A stretch of 32,607 nucleotides of DNA from NCBI GenBank assembly GCA_022340775.1, contig JAJDNH010000001.1, forward strand, positions 1-32,607, read 5' to 3'. The stretch's first letter is position 1. The number at the start of each line of letters is the position of its first letter. Positions 8,153-16,030 of this stretch are shown piece by piece. This DNA is from Acidobacteriota bacterium (lineage in GTDB: Bacteria; Acidobacteriota; Thermoanaerobaculia; Thermoanaerobaculales; Sulfomarinibacteraceae). The position numbers and the translations under genes were made by a program. Under the pieces are notes generated by a model, which was given only the letters and a program-made list of their open reading frames with translations, was not told where the DNA came from and made no database searches.

Positions 8153-11100
8153 ATGAGACGAAGAAGTGGTGTCAGTTCGTGCTTGAGAATGGCGATCGGG
8201 GTGCTCTCGACACTGCTGCTGGCAGTTGTCGGAGCGCATGGGTCACCCTCGGACGGTAGGGGTGAGCCCCTGCTCAGGTTCCCGGATATACACGGTGATA
8301 CGGTGGTGTTCGTCCATGCGGAGGATATCTGGAGCGCGCCGGCGGCCGGTGGCCCGGCGCGCCGGTTGACGCTCGACGAGGGGGAGGAGCGGTTCCCCAA
8401 GCTGTCGCCGGACGGCTCGCTGATCGCCTTTACCGCCGAGATGGACGGTAACGCCGACGTCTACGTCATGAACGTGGACGGCTCCAACGTTCGCCGATTG
8501 ACCTATCACCCCTGGCCCGAGGAGGTCGTGGGCTGGAACCCGAAGAGCAACAAGATCCTCTTCAGCTCCTATCGCCACAGCTACCGCTACTTCCTGCGGC
8601 TGTATTTGATCTCGCCCGACGGCAGCGGGTTGGAGGAGCTACCGCTTCACGAAGCAGCGAGAGGGAGCTTCTCCCCAGACGGGAAGAAACTCGTCTACAA
8701 CCGAATCGCCCGCGAGCACCGCACCTGGAAGAGGTACCGGGGCGGTACCGCGCAGGATCTTTGGCTGTACGAGTTCGGGTCCGCCAAGGACCGTCGGCTG
8801 ACTGACTTCGAGGGGACCGATCGGATCCCGATGTGGATCGGGGACTCGATCTACTTTTCGTCGGACCGTGACGGTGTCCTCAACATCTGGTCCATCGACC
8901 CGCGGTCGGGTACCGCCCAGCAGATCACACATCACAGGGACTACGACGTCAGGAGACCGAGCTCGGACGGCACCTCGATCGTGTATGAGCTCGGTGGACG
9001 GATTTGGCATCTTGATCCGCGGACCGGTGAAACTCACCCGATCACGGTCCAGATCTCCCCAGATCCGCGGGATGCTCGCCCGTATCTCGCGGACGTCACA
9101 GATCGGATGACATCGGTCGCGAGCTCCCCGGAAGGTGCGCGCGCTCTGATCGTGGCTCGAGGAGACATCTTCACGGTGCCACGCGAGCATGGACCAACCC
9201 GCAACCTCACCAGAAGCTCGGGCGCCCGCGACAAGGACGCTGTGTGGTCTCCGGACGGGGCCCGCGTGGCATTCATGTCGGACCGGAGCGGCGAGTACGA
9301 GGTGTGGGTGGTGGATGCGAAGGGCCTGGAGCAGCCCGATCAGCTCACCCACAGTCAGGGAGGCTATCGACACACCCTCCGTTGGTCACCGGATGGCGCC
9401 AAGCTCGCTTTCGCGGACCAGACGCTGTCGGTGTTCATCCTCGACGTTGCCAGCAAGAAGGTGACGAGGGTCGACACCGCCGAACGTGAGCCGATGGATG
9501 TTTCGCGGGACGCGAAACCGATCTCCGACTTCGCATGGTCGCCGGACAGCCAGTGGCTCGCGTACTCGAAAATGAACACTGACATGGTGTCCCATGTCTG
9601 GATCTACAGTGTTGCCGACGGCAGCCGTCATGACGTCAGTCAGGGTCTTTTCAACGACTTCGACCCGGTGTTCTCGCGCGACGGCGAGCACCTCTTCTTC
9701 GTGTCAAACCGCCGGTTCGACCCGACCTTCTGCGACTTTGAATGGGAGATGGTCTACAAGAAGGTGGCCGGCGTCTACAGTCTCATCCTGCGCCGCGAGG
9801 GGCCGCCGTTGCTGCCGCCGCAGAGCGACGAACCCAAGGTCGGTGCTGAGAAAGAGAAGGGAGGGGGAGAAGGTCCGGCAGGGCCGCCGGTAGTGAAGAT
9901 CGACTTCGAGGGCATCGCCAATCGACTCGAGCCGCTGCCCTTGCCGCGGGGCAACTATCGTCAGCTGGCCGCCGGTGACGACGCCCTCTACTACCTCGAT
10001 GCAGACGCGGGCGACTTCAACCGCTTCGAGTACCGAACTCCAGGCCCGTTCAAGGTGAAGTCGTTTTCATTCCAGAAGCGGAAGGAAGACGTCGTGCTCG
10101 ATGAGGTCGATGACTATGCGCTTTCTCCCGATGCGACTTGGCTCGTGTATCGCAAGAAGAAGGCAGTCGGGATGAAACGACTCGGCGGCCCCAAGGCGAT
10201 GCTGGCGAGGATGGCCACGAAAGCCAACAACGGTAAACCGGCTACGCTGGACCTGTCCGGGCTCAAGATGCAGCTCGATCCAAGAGCCGAGTGGCGTCAG
10301 ATCTTCTGGGAGGCGTGGCGCATGGAGCGAGACTTCTTCTACGATCCGGGGATGCACGGCCTGGATTGGAAGGGGATGGGCGACAAGTACGGTCGCCTGC
10401 TCGAGGGCGCATCATGCCCGCAGGACCTGACCTACCTGATGGGTGAGCTGATCAGCGAGCTCGGCACTTCTCACACGTACGTCGGGGGACGAGACCTTCG
10501 CCGCCGGGTCGAGAGGGTTCCCGTTGGCATGCTGGGGGCTGACTACGACCTGGACCCCAGGGCCAACCGGTACCGGTTCGCGAAGATCTACCGGGTCCCG
10601 GAGTGGACGGATGTCACGGTGCCGCCGCTTGCCAGGCCCGGTGTCAACGTGAAAGAGGGCGACTACCTGCTGGAGGTCAACGGTCGACAGGTGATCGCCG
10701 ACCGCGAAATCTACGGCTACTTTCAGAACCTTGCAGGTACCCAGGTCGAGCTGACGATCAACGACCGGCCCGTGTCCGAGGGAGCACGCACCGTGACCGT
10801 GGTGCCATTGCGGTCCGAGGGGACGCTACGGTACCTCGACTGGGTCGAGCACAACCGCCTCCTCGCCGACCGTGCTTCGGACGGGCAGATCGGCTACATC
10901 CACCTTCCCGACACCTATCTCGGCTCGGCCAGGATCTTCCCTGCTTACTTCTATAGCCAGACGGAGAAGAAGGGGCTGATCATTGACGGGCGGTTCAACG
11001 GCGGCGGCCTTGACCCGGACATCTTCCTGCAACGTCTGGCCAAGAAGCCGCTCTCCTTCTGGACGCGACGCTACTCCCACGACCAGGTGACCCCGTGGAT

Positions 11101-11494
11101 GCTGACCCGCGCTCACCTGGTGTGCCTGACGGACCGACACGCCGGTTCGGGAGGCGACGAGCTGCCGCTGGAGTTCCGTGCGAAAGGGCTCGGGCCGGTG
11201 ATCGGGACGCGAACCTGGGGCGGTCTGGTCGGCGTCTCGATGTTCATCGACATGATCGATGGGGGGTACCTAACGGCCCCCGACTACCGGACCTACACGC
11301 TACAGGGATCCTGGACGGTCGAGAACCGGGGAGTCGTGCCCGACATCGAGGTCTGGCTCGACCCAGCGGAGATGGCCCGCGGTCATGATGCCCAGCTCGA
11401 GAAGGCCATCGAGGTGCTTTTGGATGCGATCAAGAAAGACCCGCGGCCGTGGCCGCAGCACCCGCCGTTCCCGGAGAGCCAGCCCATGAACTAG
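8153..11494 (+). CDS. Exported tricorn protease homologue (peptidase S41 family)
   Basis: ATG at 8153 with a GGAGGAGG ribosome site six bases upstream; 1113 residues. The N-terminus is a signal peptide (Arg-rich start, then AIGVLSTLLLAVVGAHG). Residues ~40-560 are repeated beta-propeller blades (FPKLSPDGSLIAF, AVWSPDGARVAFMSD and similar). A Gly/Glu/Lys-rich linker lies around 560-580. The catalytic half begins ~710 and includes a PDZ domain ~815-880. Catalytic residues align with Thermoplasma tricorn: Ser773-His774 (GTSHTYV), nucleophile Ser999 (AGSGGDE) and Glu1057 (TVENRGVVPD); the Ser-to-Glu spacing of 58 is identical. Tricorn cleaves oligopeptides; the archaeal enzyme is cytosolic, whereas this one should act in the periplasm or outside. 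Its stop codon lies in the left end of a palindromic element. Confidence 0.93.
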   Translation: MRRRSGVSSCLRMAIGVLSTLLLAVVGAHGSPSDGRGEPLLRFPDIHGDTVVFVHAEDIWSAPAAGGPARRLTLDEGEERFPKLSPDGSLIAFTAEMDGNADVYVMNVDGSNVRRLTYHPWPEEVVGWNPKSNKILFSSYRHSYRYFLRLYLISPDGSGLEELPLHEAARGSFSPDGKKLVYNRIAREHRTWKRYRGGTAQDLWLYEFGSAKDRRLTDFEGTDRIPMWIGDSIYFSSDRDGVLNIWSIDPRSGTAQQITHHRDYDVRRPSSDGTSIVYELGGRIWHLDPRTGETHPITVQISPDPRDARPYLADVTDRMTSVASSPEGARALIVARGDIFTVPREHGPTRNLTRSSGARDKDAVWSPDGARVAFMSDRSGEYEVWVVDAKGLEQPDQLTHSQGGYRHTLRWSPDGAKLAFADQTLSVFILDVASKKVTRVDTAEREPMDVSRDAKPISDFAWSPDSQWLAYSKMNTDMVSHVWIYSVADGSRHDVSQGLFNDFDPVFSRDGEHLFFVSNRRFDPTFCDFEWEMVYKKVAGVYSLILRREGPPLLPPQSDEPKVGAEKEKGGGEGPAGPPVVKIDFEGIANRLEPLPLPRGNYRQLAAGDDALYYLDADAGDFNRFEYRTPGPFKVKSFSFQKRKEDVVLDEVDDYALSPDATWLVYRKKKAVGMKRLGGPKAMLARMATKANNGKPATLDLSGLKMQLDPRAEWRQIFWEAWRMERDFFYDPGMHGLDWKGMGDKYGRLLEGASCPQDLTYLMGELISELGTSHTYVGGRDLRRRVERVPVGMLGADYDLDPRANRYRFAKIYRVPEWTDVTVPPLARPGVNVKEGDYLLEVNGRQVIADREIYGYFQNLAGTQVELTINDRPVSEGARTVTVVPLRSEGTLRYLDWVEHNRLLADRASDGQIGYIHLPDTYLGSARIFPAYFYSQTEKKGLIIDGRFNGGGLDPDIFLQRLAKKPLSFWTRRYSHDQVTPWMLTRAHLVCLTDRHAGSGGDELPLEFRAKGLGPVIGTRTWGGLVGVSMFIDMIDGGYLTAPDYRTYTLQGSWTVENRGVVPDIEVWLDPAEMARGHDAQLEKAIEVLLDAIKKDPRPWPQHPPFPESQPMN

Positions 11495-11674
11495 CCCGGG
11501 TATTCACTCGCGATCTACGGCGACCGGCGATACGACAGCCATCGCCGTGCTCTTCGCATCTCGGTGTCCTCAACATACCCTTCAAGTATGTCTGCGGCAC
11601 CTCGACGCTCAGATCCCAGCTCTGACAGACGTCTCGTCGGTCTCGCTACGATCGCTCATGAACATCCGGGCTAG
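11491..11674. repeat. 184-base near-palindromic element
   Basis: The element starts and ends with the same sequence in inverted orientation: CTAGCCCGG at 11491-11499 and CCGGGCTAG at 11666-11674. Inverted similarity continues inward (TTCA, then GCGATC, then ACCGGCGA paired with ACCGACGA in the reverse strand), and the exact middle is an inverted repeat ACATAC/GTATGT at 11573-11578 and 11586-11591. The two end arms and the central arms share one axis near 11582, so the whole segment can fold into a single long, interrupted hairpin. It contains no credible gene. The left end overlaps the tricorn stop codon (TAG 11492-11494). It looks like a small repetitive extragenic palindrome or MITE-like element. 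I saw no second copy in the window. Confidence 0.7.
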
Positions 11675-11701
11675 GCTCGTAGGCCGCGACGCGGGGTGTT
11701 C

Positions 11702-11721
11702 CCCGAGACCTGTCGCTCGGG
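11702..11721. terminator. Possible terminator hairpin between convergent genes
   Basis: CCCGAG, an 8-base loop, then CTCGGG, with an alternative overlapping hairpin CGGGG-TGTT-CCCCG at 11692-11705. It lies 13 bases beyond the end of the minus-strand glycosylase gene and between convergent genes. No clear T-tract, so the call is weak. Confidence 0.35.
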
Positions 11722-11734
11722 CTCGTGGGCAGTC

Positions 11735-12460
11735 TCAGGACGGTGAGTGCGCGAGCTCTGCAGCCCGTGCCAGGACGGCATCGAACATCTGCGGGGTGAG
11801 TCGCCCGGTGAACGTGTTCTGCTGGGACACGTGGTAGGAGTCGATCAGCACCAGATTCCCGGGGAGCCAGTGCTCGGCACCGTGCCCGAACCCGATGCCG
11901 CGCGGCACGTGGCCCCACCGAGCCCGAGCCCAACGCATGGTGGCATCATGGGCGATGCGGCCAAGGGCCACGAGCACACGGAGCTGCGGCATCATCTCCA
12001 GGTCGCCGGCCAGGAACGGACTGCAGGCCGCCAGTTCGTTCGCGGTTGGTCGGTTGCCCGGTGGTGCGCAGCGGCAGGCCGCGGTGATCAGTGCTCCCAA
12101 GAGCTTGAGGCCGTCATCGGGCGCCGTTGACTTCGGCTGATTGGCAAGGCCGGCACGGTGCAAAGCGGCAAACAGGAAGTCTCCAGAGCGGTCGCCCGTG
12201 AACATGCGCCCGGTGCGGTTGGCACCGTGGGCTGCGGGCGCCAAGCCGATGATGGCCAGCCAACCCGCTCGGTCTCCGAACGCGGGCACTGGACGACCCC
12301 AGTAGCCGGCTTGGACCGGCTGCCTGCCCAGACAGTCGATCCACCAGGTCGGGTCACAGTGTTCGGTGACCCAGAGCTGGAAGCGGCGGGGCGGCTCCTT
12401 CCCCGCCGTCTCGCGGTGCGCGACGAGTCTCGGGCAGCGGCGGCAGTCGATAACCTCCAT
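11735..12460 (-). CDS. Family 5-type uracil-DNA glycosylase with Fe-S cluster motif
   Basis: I choose ATG 12460, which has GGAGGAG seven bases upstream, over the GTG seven codons earlier. The product is 241 residues. It removes uracil or other deaminated bases from DNA. Visible motifs: Cys6 and Cys9 (CRRC) and a second pair (ACRCAPP... and AACSPFL) that in families 4/5 ligate a [4Fe-4S] cluster; motif 1 GLAPAAHGANRTGRMFTGD, where the family 5 enzymes have Ala instead of a catalytic acid; and motif 3 YHVSQQNTFTGRLT. The usual H-P-S in motif 3 is H-V-S here. Length is somewhat long because of an insertion after ~30 (TEHCDPTWWID). Divergent from the glycosyltransferase gene. Confidence 0.9.
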   Translation of the reverse strand: MEVIDCRRCPRLVAHRETAGKEPPRRFQLWVTEHCDPTWWIDCLGRQPVQAGYWGRPVPAFGDRAGWLAIIGLAPAAHGANRTGRMFTGDRSGDFLFAALHRAGLANQPKSTAPDDGLKLLGALITAACRCAPPGNRPTANELAACSPFLAGDLEMMPQLRVLVALGRIAHDATMRWARARWGHVPRGIGFGHGAEHWLPGNLVLIDSYHVSQQNTFTGRLTPQMFDAVLARAAELAHSPS

Positions 12461-12563
12461 TTCACTCTCCTCCAACAGCACGCAGGCGGTGACGCGGTCG
12501 ATTGAAGCTCCCTGAGGAGGAGGCCGTTGCGCATCGCTCGGTTGCGTCCGCTCGAGAGCGAAC

Positions 12564-12615
12564 GATACAGGATCTCCGGCCGATTCGCTTTCGCTGAGCG
12601 CGGCCGGCCTGTATC
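12564..12615. repeat. Long interrupted hairpin upstream of glycosyltransferase gene
   Basis: GATACAGG then CCGGCCG on the left arm pair with CGGCCGG then CCTGTATC on the right; a 4-base bulge (ATCT) interrupts the left arm. The loop contains a further CGCT/AGCG pairing. A separate short palindrome, CGCTC-GA-GAGCG, lies at 12549-12560. The structure is in the divergent promoter region, 59 bases before the ATG at 12675. It could be a leader structure or operator. Confidence 0.65.
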
Positions 12616-12674
12616 ATGGAATGGATGGAACCACATACGACTGGTGAACCGGGGGTCACGAAGGGGGACAGCGT

Positions 12675-13934
12675 ATGAGCGGCAAGCCGATCGTCGAGAA
12701 CCCGAGCCACGTCCGCTCGGCCGAAATCATCGTCGGCATTCCTTCATACAACGAGGCCGACTCCATCGCCCTGCCCGTGGATGCCGCCAGCAGGGGTCTG
12801 CAGGAGCTCTGCTCGGGGAGAGACTGCGTCATCATTAACGTGGACAACCACTCGGACGACGGCACCCACGATGTCTTCATGAACACGCCGACGTACGTGC
12901 CCAAAATCTATATCTCGACGCCAAAAGGGATGCGCGGCAAGGGGAATAACCTCCGCAACCTGTTCAAGGCGGCCGTGGAGCTGAACGCTAGGGCGGTCGT
13001 GGTTGTGGACGCCGACCTGAAGAGCATTACTCCTTCCTGGATTCGCTACCTGTCGGAGCCGCTGATGGGGCGCTACGACTACGTCACCCCGATCTACCTG
13101 CGCCACAAGTACGACGGGACGATCACGAACCACATCGCCTACCCGATGATCCGCACCCTGTACGGCCTCCGCGTGCGGCAGCCGATTGGCGGAGACTTCG
13201 GTTTTTCTGGCCGACTGGCCCGCGCCTTCCTGGCGGAGACCGTCTGGAACGACAAGATTGCCAACTTTGGCATTGACATCTGGATGACAACCATCGCCAT
13301 CGCGCGGCGGTTCAACGTCTGTCAGGCTTTCCTGGGCAGCCCGAAGATCCATCGTGCCAAGGACCCGGCCGCTGACCTCACCAAGATGTTCACCCAGGTA
13401 GTGTCGACGATCTTCGATCTCATGGTCGACTTTGAGTATTTGTGGAAGGAGCCCGGCGAAAGCCGCCCGAGCAGCATCTTCGGTTTTGGCCTCGGAGTCG
13501 ACGAGAAACCGCCCGCGGTCGAGGTCGACACGGAGAAGCTCTGCCACAGCTTCAGGGATGGTTTCGAGACGTACAACGATATTTGGCACGAGGTCATCCC
13601 GTTGCCCGAGCTGACCGAGCTCGAGAAGCTGTGCGAGGAGTACGATACCGACACCCTGTACTACCACTCCAACCTGTGGGCCCGGGTGCTGTTTTCGTTT
13701 GCGGTTGCCTACAAGGAGTGCGAGTCCGAGAAAGACCGGCTGCGGATCATGGAGGCGCTGATCCCGTTCTACCACTCGCGGGTTCTCTCGTTCGTCAACA
13801 AGACCCGCAACCACTCGCTGAAGGATGCCGAGGAGTACCTGGAGAACATCAGCCGCATCTTCGAAAGGGAGAAGTTCTACCTCATGGAACGTTGGGACCA
13901 GGCGAAGGCGACCAACGGCCGGCTGCTTGGCTAG
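12675..13934 (+). CDS. GT-A glycosyltransferase, mannosylglycerate/glucosyl-3-phosphoglycerate synthase type
   Basis: ATG at 12675 with AAGGGGG about 9 bases upstream; 419 residues, no membrane segment or signal peptide. The N-terminal half is a GT-A fold: VGIPSYNEADS (~20-30), a GKGNNLR segment (~88-94) and the metal-binding DXD-like Asp112-Ala-Asp114. Downstream it has RQPIGGDFGFSG, ANFGIDIWMTTIA and a KIHRAKDP segment whose His could complete the metal site. This order matches, from memory, Rhodothermus-type mannosylglycerate synthase and its relatives, which attach a nucleotide-sugar hexose to D-glycerate or 3-phosphoglycerate to make compatible solutes. The C-terminal ~170 residues are helical. 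No solute phosphatase gene is adjacent. Donor and acceptor are therefore unproven. Confidence 0.75.
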   Translation: MSGKPIVENPSHVRSAEIIVGIPSYNEADSIALPVDAASRGLQELCSGRDCVIINVDNHSDDGTHDVFMNTPTYVPKIYISTPKGMRGKGNNLRNLFKAAVELNARAVVVVDADLKSITPSWIRYLSEPLMGRYDYVTPIYLRHKYDGTITNHIAYPMIRTLYGLRVRQPIGGDFGFSGRLARAFLAETVWNDKIANFGIDIWMTTIAIARRFNVCQAFLGSPKIHRAKDPAADLTKMFTQVVSTIFDLMVDFEYLWKEPGESRPSSIFGFGLGVDEKPPAVEVDTEKLCHSFRDGFETYNDIWHEVIPLPELTELEKLCEEYDTDTLYYHSNLWARVLFSFAVAYKECESEKDRLRIMEALIPFYHSRVLSFVNKTRNHSLKDAEEYLENISRIFEREKFYLMERWDQAKATNGRLLG

Positions 13935-15523
13935 TTCGTCAGCCAGTCCGGGGCCCGTTCTCCGATGACCGGCCAGCGTCCCGAGGAGTCGGCGTCCTTA
14001 CTGTCGACAACCATGGCGAGCAAGGCCTCGACGACTTCGGGGTCGAACTGCGAGCCGGACTCGCTGCGCAGCTCTGCAACCGCCTCGCTCTGGGGACGGG
14101 CCTGCCGGTAGGGCCGGTCGCTGATGATGGCGTCGTAGGCGTCAATCGCAGCGATGATACGGGCTTCGAGAGGGATCTGTTCACCGACAAGCCCGAAGTA
14201 CCCCGGGTATCTGCAGTCTGTACGTCCGTCCCACCTCTCTTGGTGGTAGCGAATGGCCGGGATGGCCAGTTCGAGCAGCTCGACGCCTTGGAGTATCTCC
14301 ACACCGATCCGGACATGCTGCGCCATCAGCTCCTGTTCCTCGGGCGTCAGCTCGCCCGCTTTGTTGAGGATTGATTCCGGCACACCAATCTTGCCGATGT
14401 CATGGAGGATTGCCGCGTAACGCAACAGCTCGAGCCGTTGTCCGTTGATGCCGAGGCGACGGCCGACCTGGACCGCCAGGCGGGCCACCCGTTGCACATG
14501 GCCCTCGGTGGCGCGGTCCTTGGCCTCGATCGCGGCGGCGAGCGCGGTGACGACGCTCTCGAAGTTCGCCTGGAGTCTCCGGCGGTGGTCATCGAGGTCG
14601 GTCACCAGTACCCGGGTCTTGCCGGCGAAGGTCCCGGCGACAATGGCCGCAAAGGCGAAGGCTGCCATGTTCACATAGCCCGAGAAGACCTCGCTGAAGA
14701 GACCCGCATGGCTGGTCGGACGCACCAGGCTCAGGATCTCCACGACGTAGATGATCCCGACCACACCGTTCGCCGTGAGACCACCCCCGATACCCCCGGT
14801 CGCCGCCGCCCACAGCACCGGAGCGAGGAAGAAGATTGCGAGCCAGTGGATGTTGGTCATGCCCGCCGGCGCGCCGATTTCCAGCATCAGCACCGTGGTA
14901 CCGAGCAGGGCCGCGCACCCCAGGTGGCCCCGCCAGCGTCGCAGCCAGGATCTGAAGACCGCAATCTGCTCCGGCGTGAGCAGATGACTGGGGCGAATGA
15001 AGAGGAGTGCCGGAAAAGCGGCAACGATGATGGTCGTCGCGTCGCCGAGGAACCAGCTGGCGAATGCCAGCGCTGTTTCATGGCTGGAGAGGGCAGGGCT
15101 GGCCCAGATGACGATTCCCGACACCCCGACCCCCGCGGACAGGAGTGTGTTGACGACGGCACCGTACAGAACCATGTGTGTGGTCCGCCTCAGCGACGAG
15201 CCGGTCGCTCGCGGCGGCACGGCCGCAGGGACGGCTGCCAGGAGTGAAACCGCGATCGCGAAGAAGAGGGCGCGGAAAGGGCCAGTTGCCAATCCCCACC
15301 CTGTGAGGAGCTGGGCGGCAAAGACGGCAAGTACTCCCCACCATCCGAGGAGGACTCCGGCGAGAGCCGCGACAGCGGCCGCCGGGAACAGGAGCGCGAC
15401 CCCCTGAGTCACCATGAAGGCTTCCGAGACGGTGTTCAGAAGGGAAAACGCGAAGAATGCCGCCGCCCACGCCATCAGTATCCCCAGAGGCGTCAGCTTT
15501 CCCTGCCGGAGGAGTCGAATCAT
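13931..15523 (-). CDS. Membrane sensor protein with divergent HD-GYP domain
   Basis: I use ATG 15523 (GGAGACAGGG upstream) rather than TTG 15547; 530 residues. The first ~300 are a MASE1-like integral membrane region of about eight to ten hydrophobic segments (for example LGILMAWAAAFFAFSLL and ALLFPAAAVAALAGVLLG). After a short coiled linker comes an HD domain ~325-490: EGHVQRVARLAVQVGRRLG, metal-binding AAILHDIGKIGVP, HVRIGVEIL and YHQERWDG. HD-GYP enzymes hydrolyse cyclic di-GMP. Here the stretch between WDG and GL is ten residues rather than five and reads RTDCRYPGYF, so GYP has become RYP with an insertion. Activity is therefore uncertain. The stop shares the CTAG at 13931-13934 with the convergent glycosyltransferase stop. 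Confidence 0.85.
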   Translation of the reverse strand: MIRLLRQGKLTPLGILMAWAAAFFAFSLLNTVSEAFMVTQGVALLFPAAAVAALAGVLLGWWGVLAVFAAQLLTGWGLATGPFRALFFAIAVSLLAAVPAAVPPRATGSSLRRTTHMVLYGAVVNTLLSAGVGVSGIVIWASPALSSHETALAFASWFLGDATTIIVAAFPALLFIRPSHLLTPEQIAVFRSWLRRWRGHLGCAALLGTTVLMLEIGAPAGMTNIHWLAIFFLAPVLWAAATGGIGGGLTANGVVGIIYVVEILSLVRPTSHAGLFSEVFSGYVNMAAFAFAAIVAGTFAGKTRVLVTDLDDHRRRLQANFESVVTALAAAIEAKDRATEGHVQRVARLAVQVGRRLGINGQRLELLRYAAILHDIGKIGVPESILNKAGELTPEEQELMAQHVRIGVEILQGVELLELAIPAIRYHQERWDGRTDCRYPGYFGLVGEQIPLEARIIAAIDAYDAIISDRPYRQARPQSEAVAELRSESGSQFDPEVVEALLAMVVDSKDADSSGRWPVIGERAPDWLTN

Positions 15524-15607
15524 CTGAGACCCTGTCTCCGGCGACAATCTAGCAGAGCCCAGCTTTCGGGCGACCGCGCGGCGTGATGGGCGGGCACGGT
15601 CGGTGGG

Positions 15608-16030
15608 CTACTCGCCGATGATCTTGATCAAGACACGCTTGGGGCGACGGCCGTCGAACTCCCCGTAGAAGATCTGTTCCCAGGGCCCGAAGTCGAGGCG
15701 TCCGTCGGTGATGGCCACAACCACCTCGCGTCCCATGACCTGCCGCTTATGGTGGGCGTCGCCGTTGTCCTCGCCGGTCCGGTTGTGGCGGTATGCGGAT
15801 GGTGATGCGTCGAACGGCGCCAGCTTTTCCAGCCACTGCTTGAAGTCCTCGTGCAGGCCCGGCTCGTCATCATTGATGAAGACACTGGCTGTGATGTGCA
15901 TCGCGTTGACCAGGCACAGCCCTTCGCGGACGCCGGACTCCCGGACGGCCTGCTGGACGCGGGGCGTGATGTTGATCAGGTCCATCCTGGCCGGAACCTT
16001 CATGGTCAGGTACTCGGTATGCGACTTCAT
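15608..16030 (-). CDS. yjbQ: YjbQ/UPF0047 family protein (secondary thiamine-phosphate synthase-like)
   Basis: ATG 16030 overlaps the stop of the upstream synthetase gene (ATGA), and the upstream in-frame extension is non-coding. The 140-residue product has the family features: [41 protein letters not shown], a His-rich turn ([14 protein letters not shown]) and [17 protein letters not shown]. coli YjbQ has weak thiamine-phosphate synthase activity in vitro, but the physiological role of the family is not settled. The coupling to the acyl-CoA synthetase means it is co-expressed with the aryl-pyruvate pathway. Family certain, function not. Confidence 0.9.
   Translation of the reverse strand: MKSHTEYLTMKVPARMDLINITPRVQQAVRESGVREGLCLVNAMHITASVFINDDEPGLHEDFKQWLEKLAPFDASPSAYRHNRTGEDNGDAHHKRQVMGREVVVAITDGRLDFGPWEQIFYGEFDGRRPKRVLIKIIGE

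Noticed and set aside
7987-8259. Small open frame before the tricorn gene
   Set aside because: Runs into the tricorn gene in another frame, lacks a ribosome site and has no family character.
15556-15609. Nested inverted repeats (AGCCCA/TGGGCT and CGACCG/CGGTCG) between yjbQ and the HD-GYP gene
   Set aside because: Short arms, long loop and no T-tract; could be chance in GC-rich DNA, so not called a terminator.
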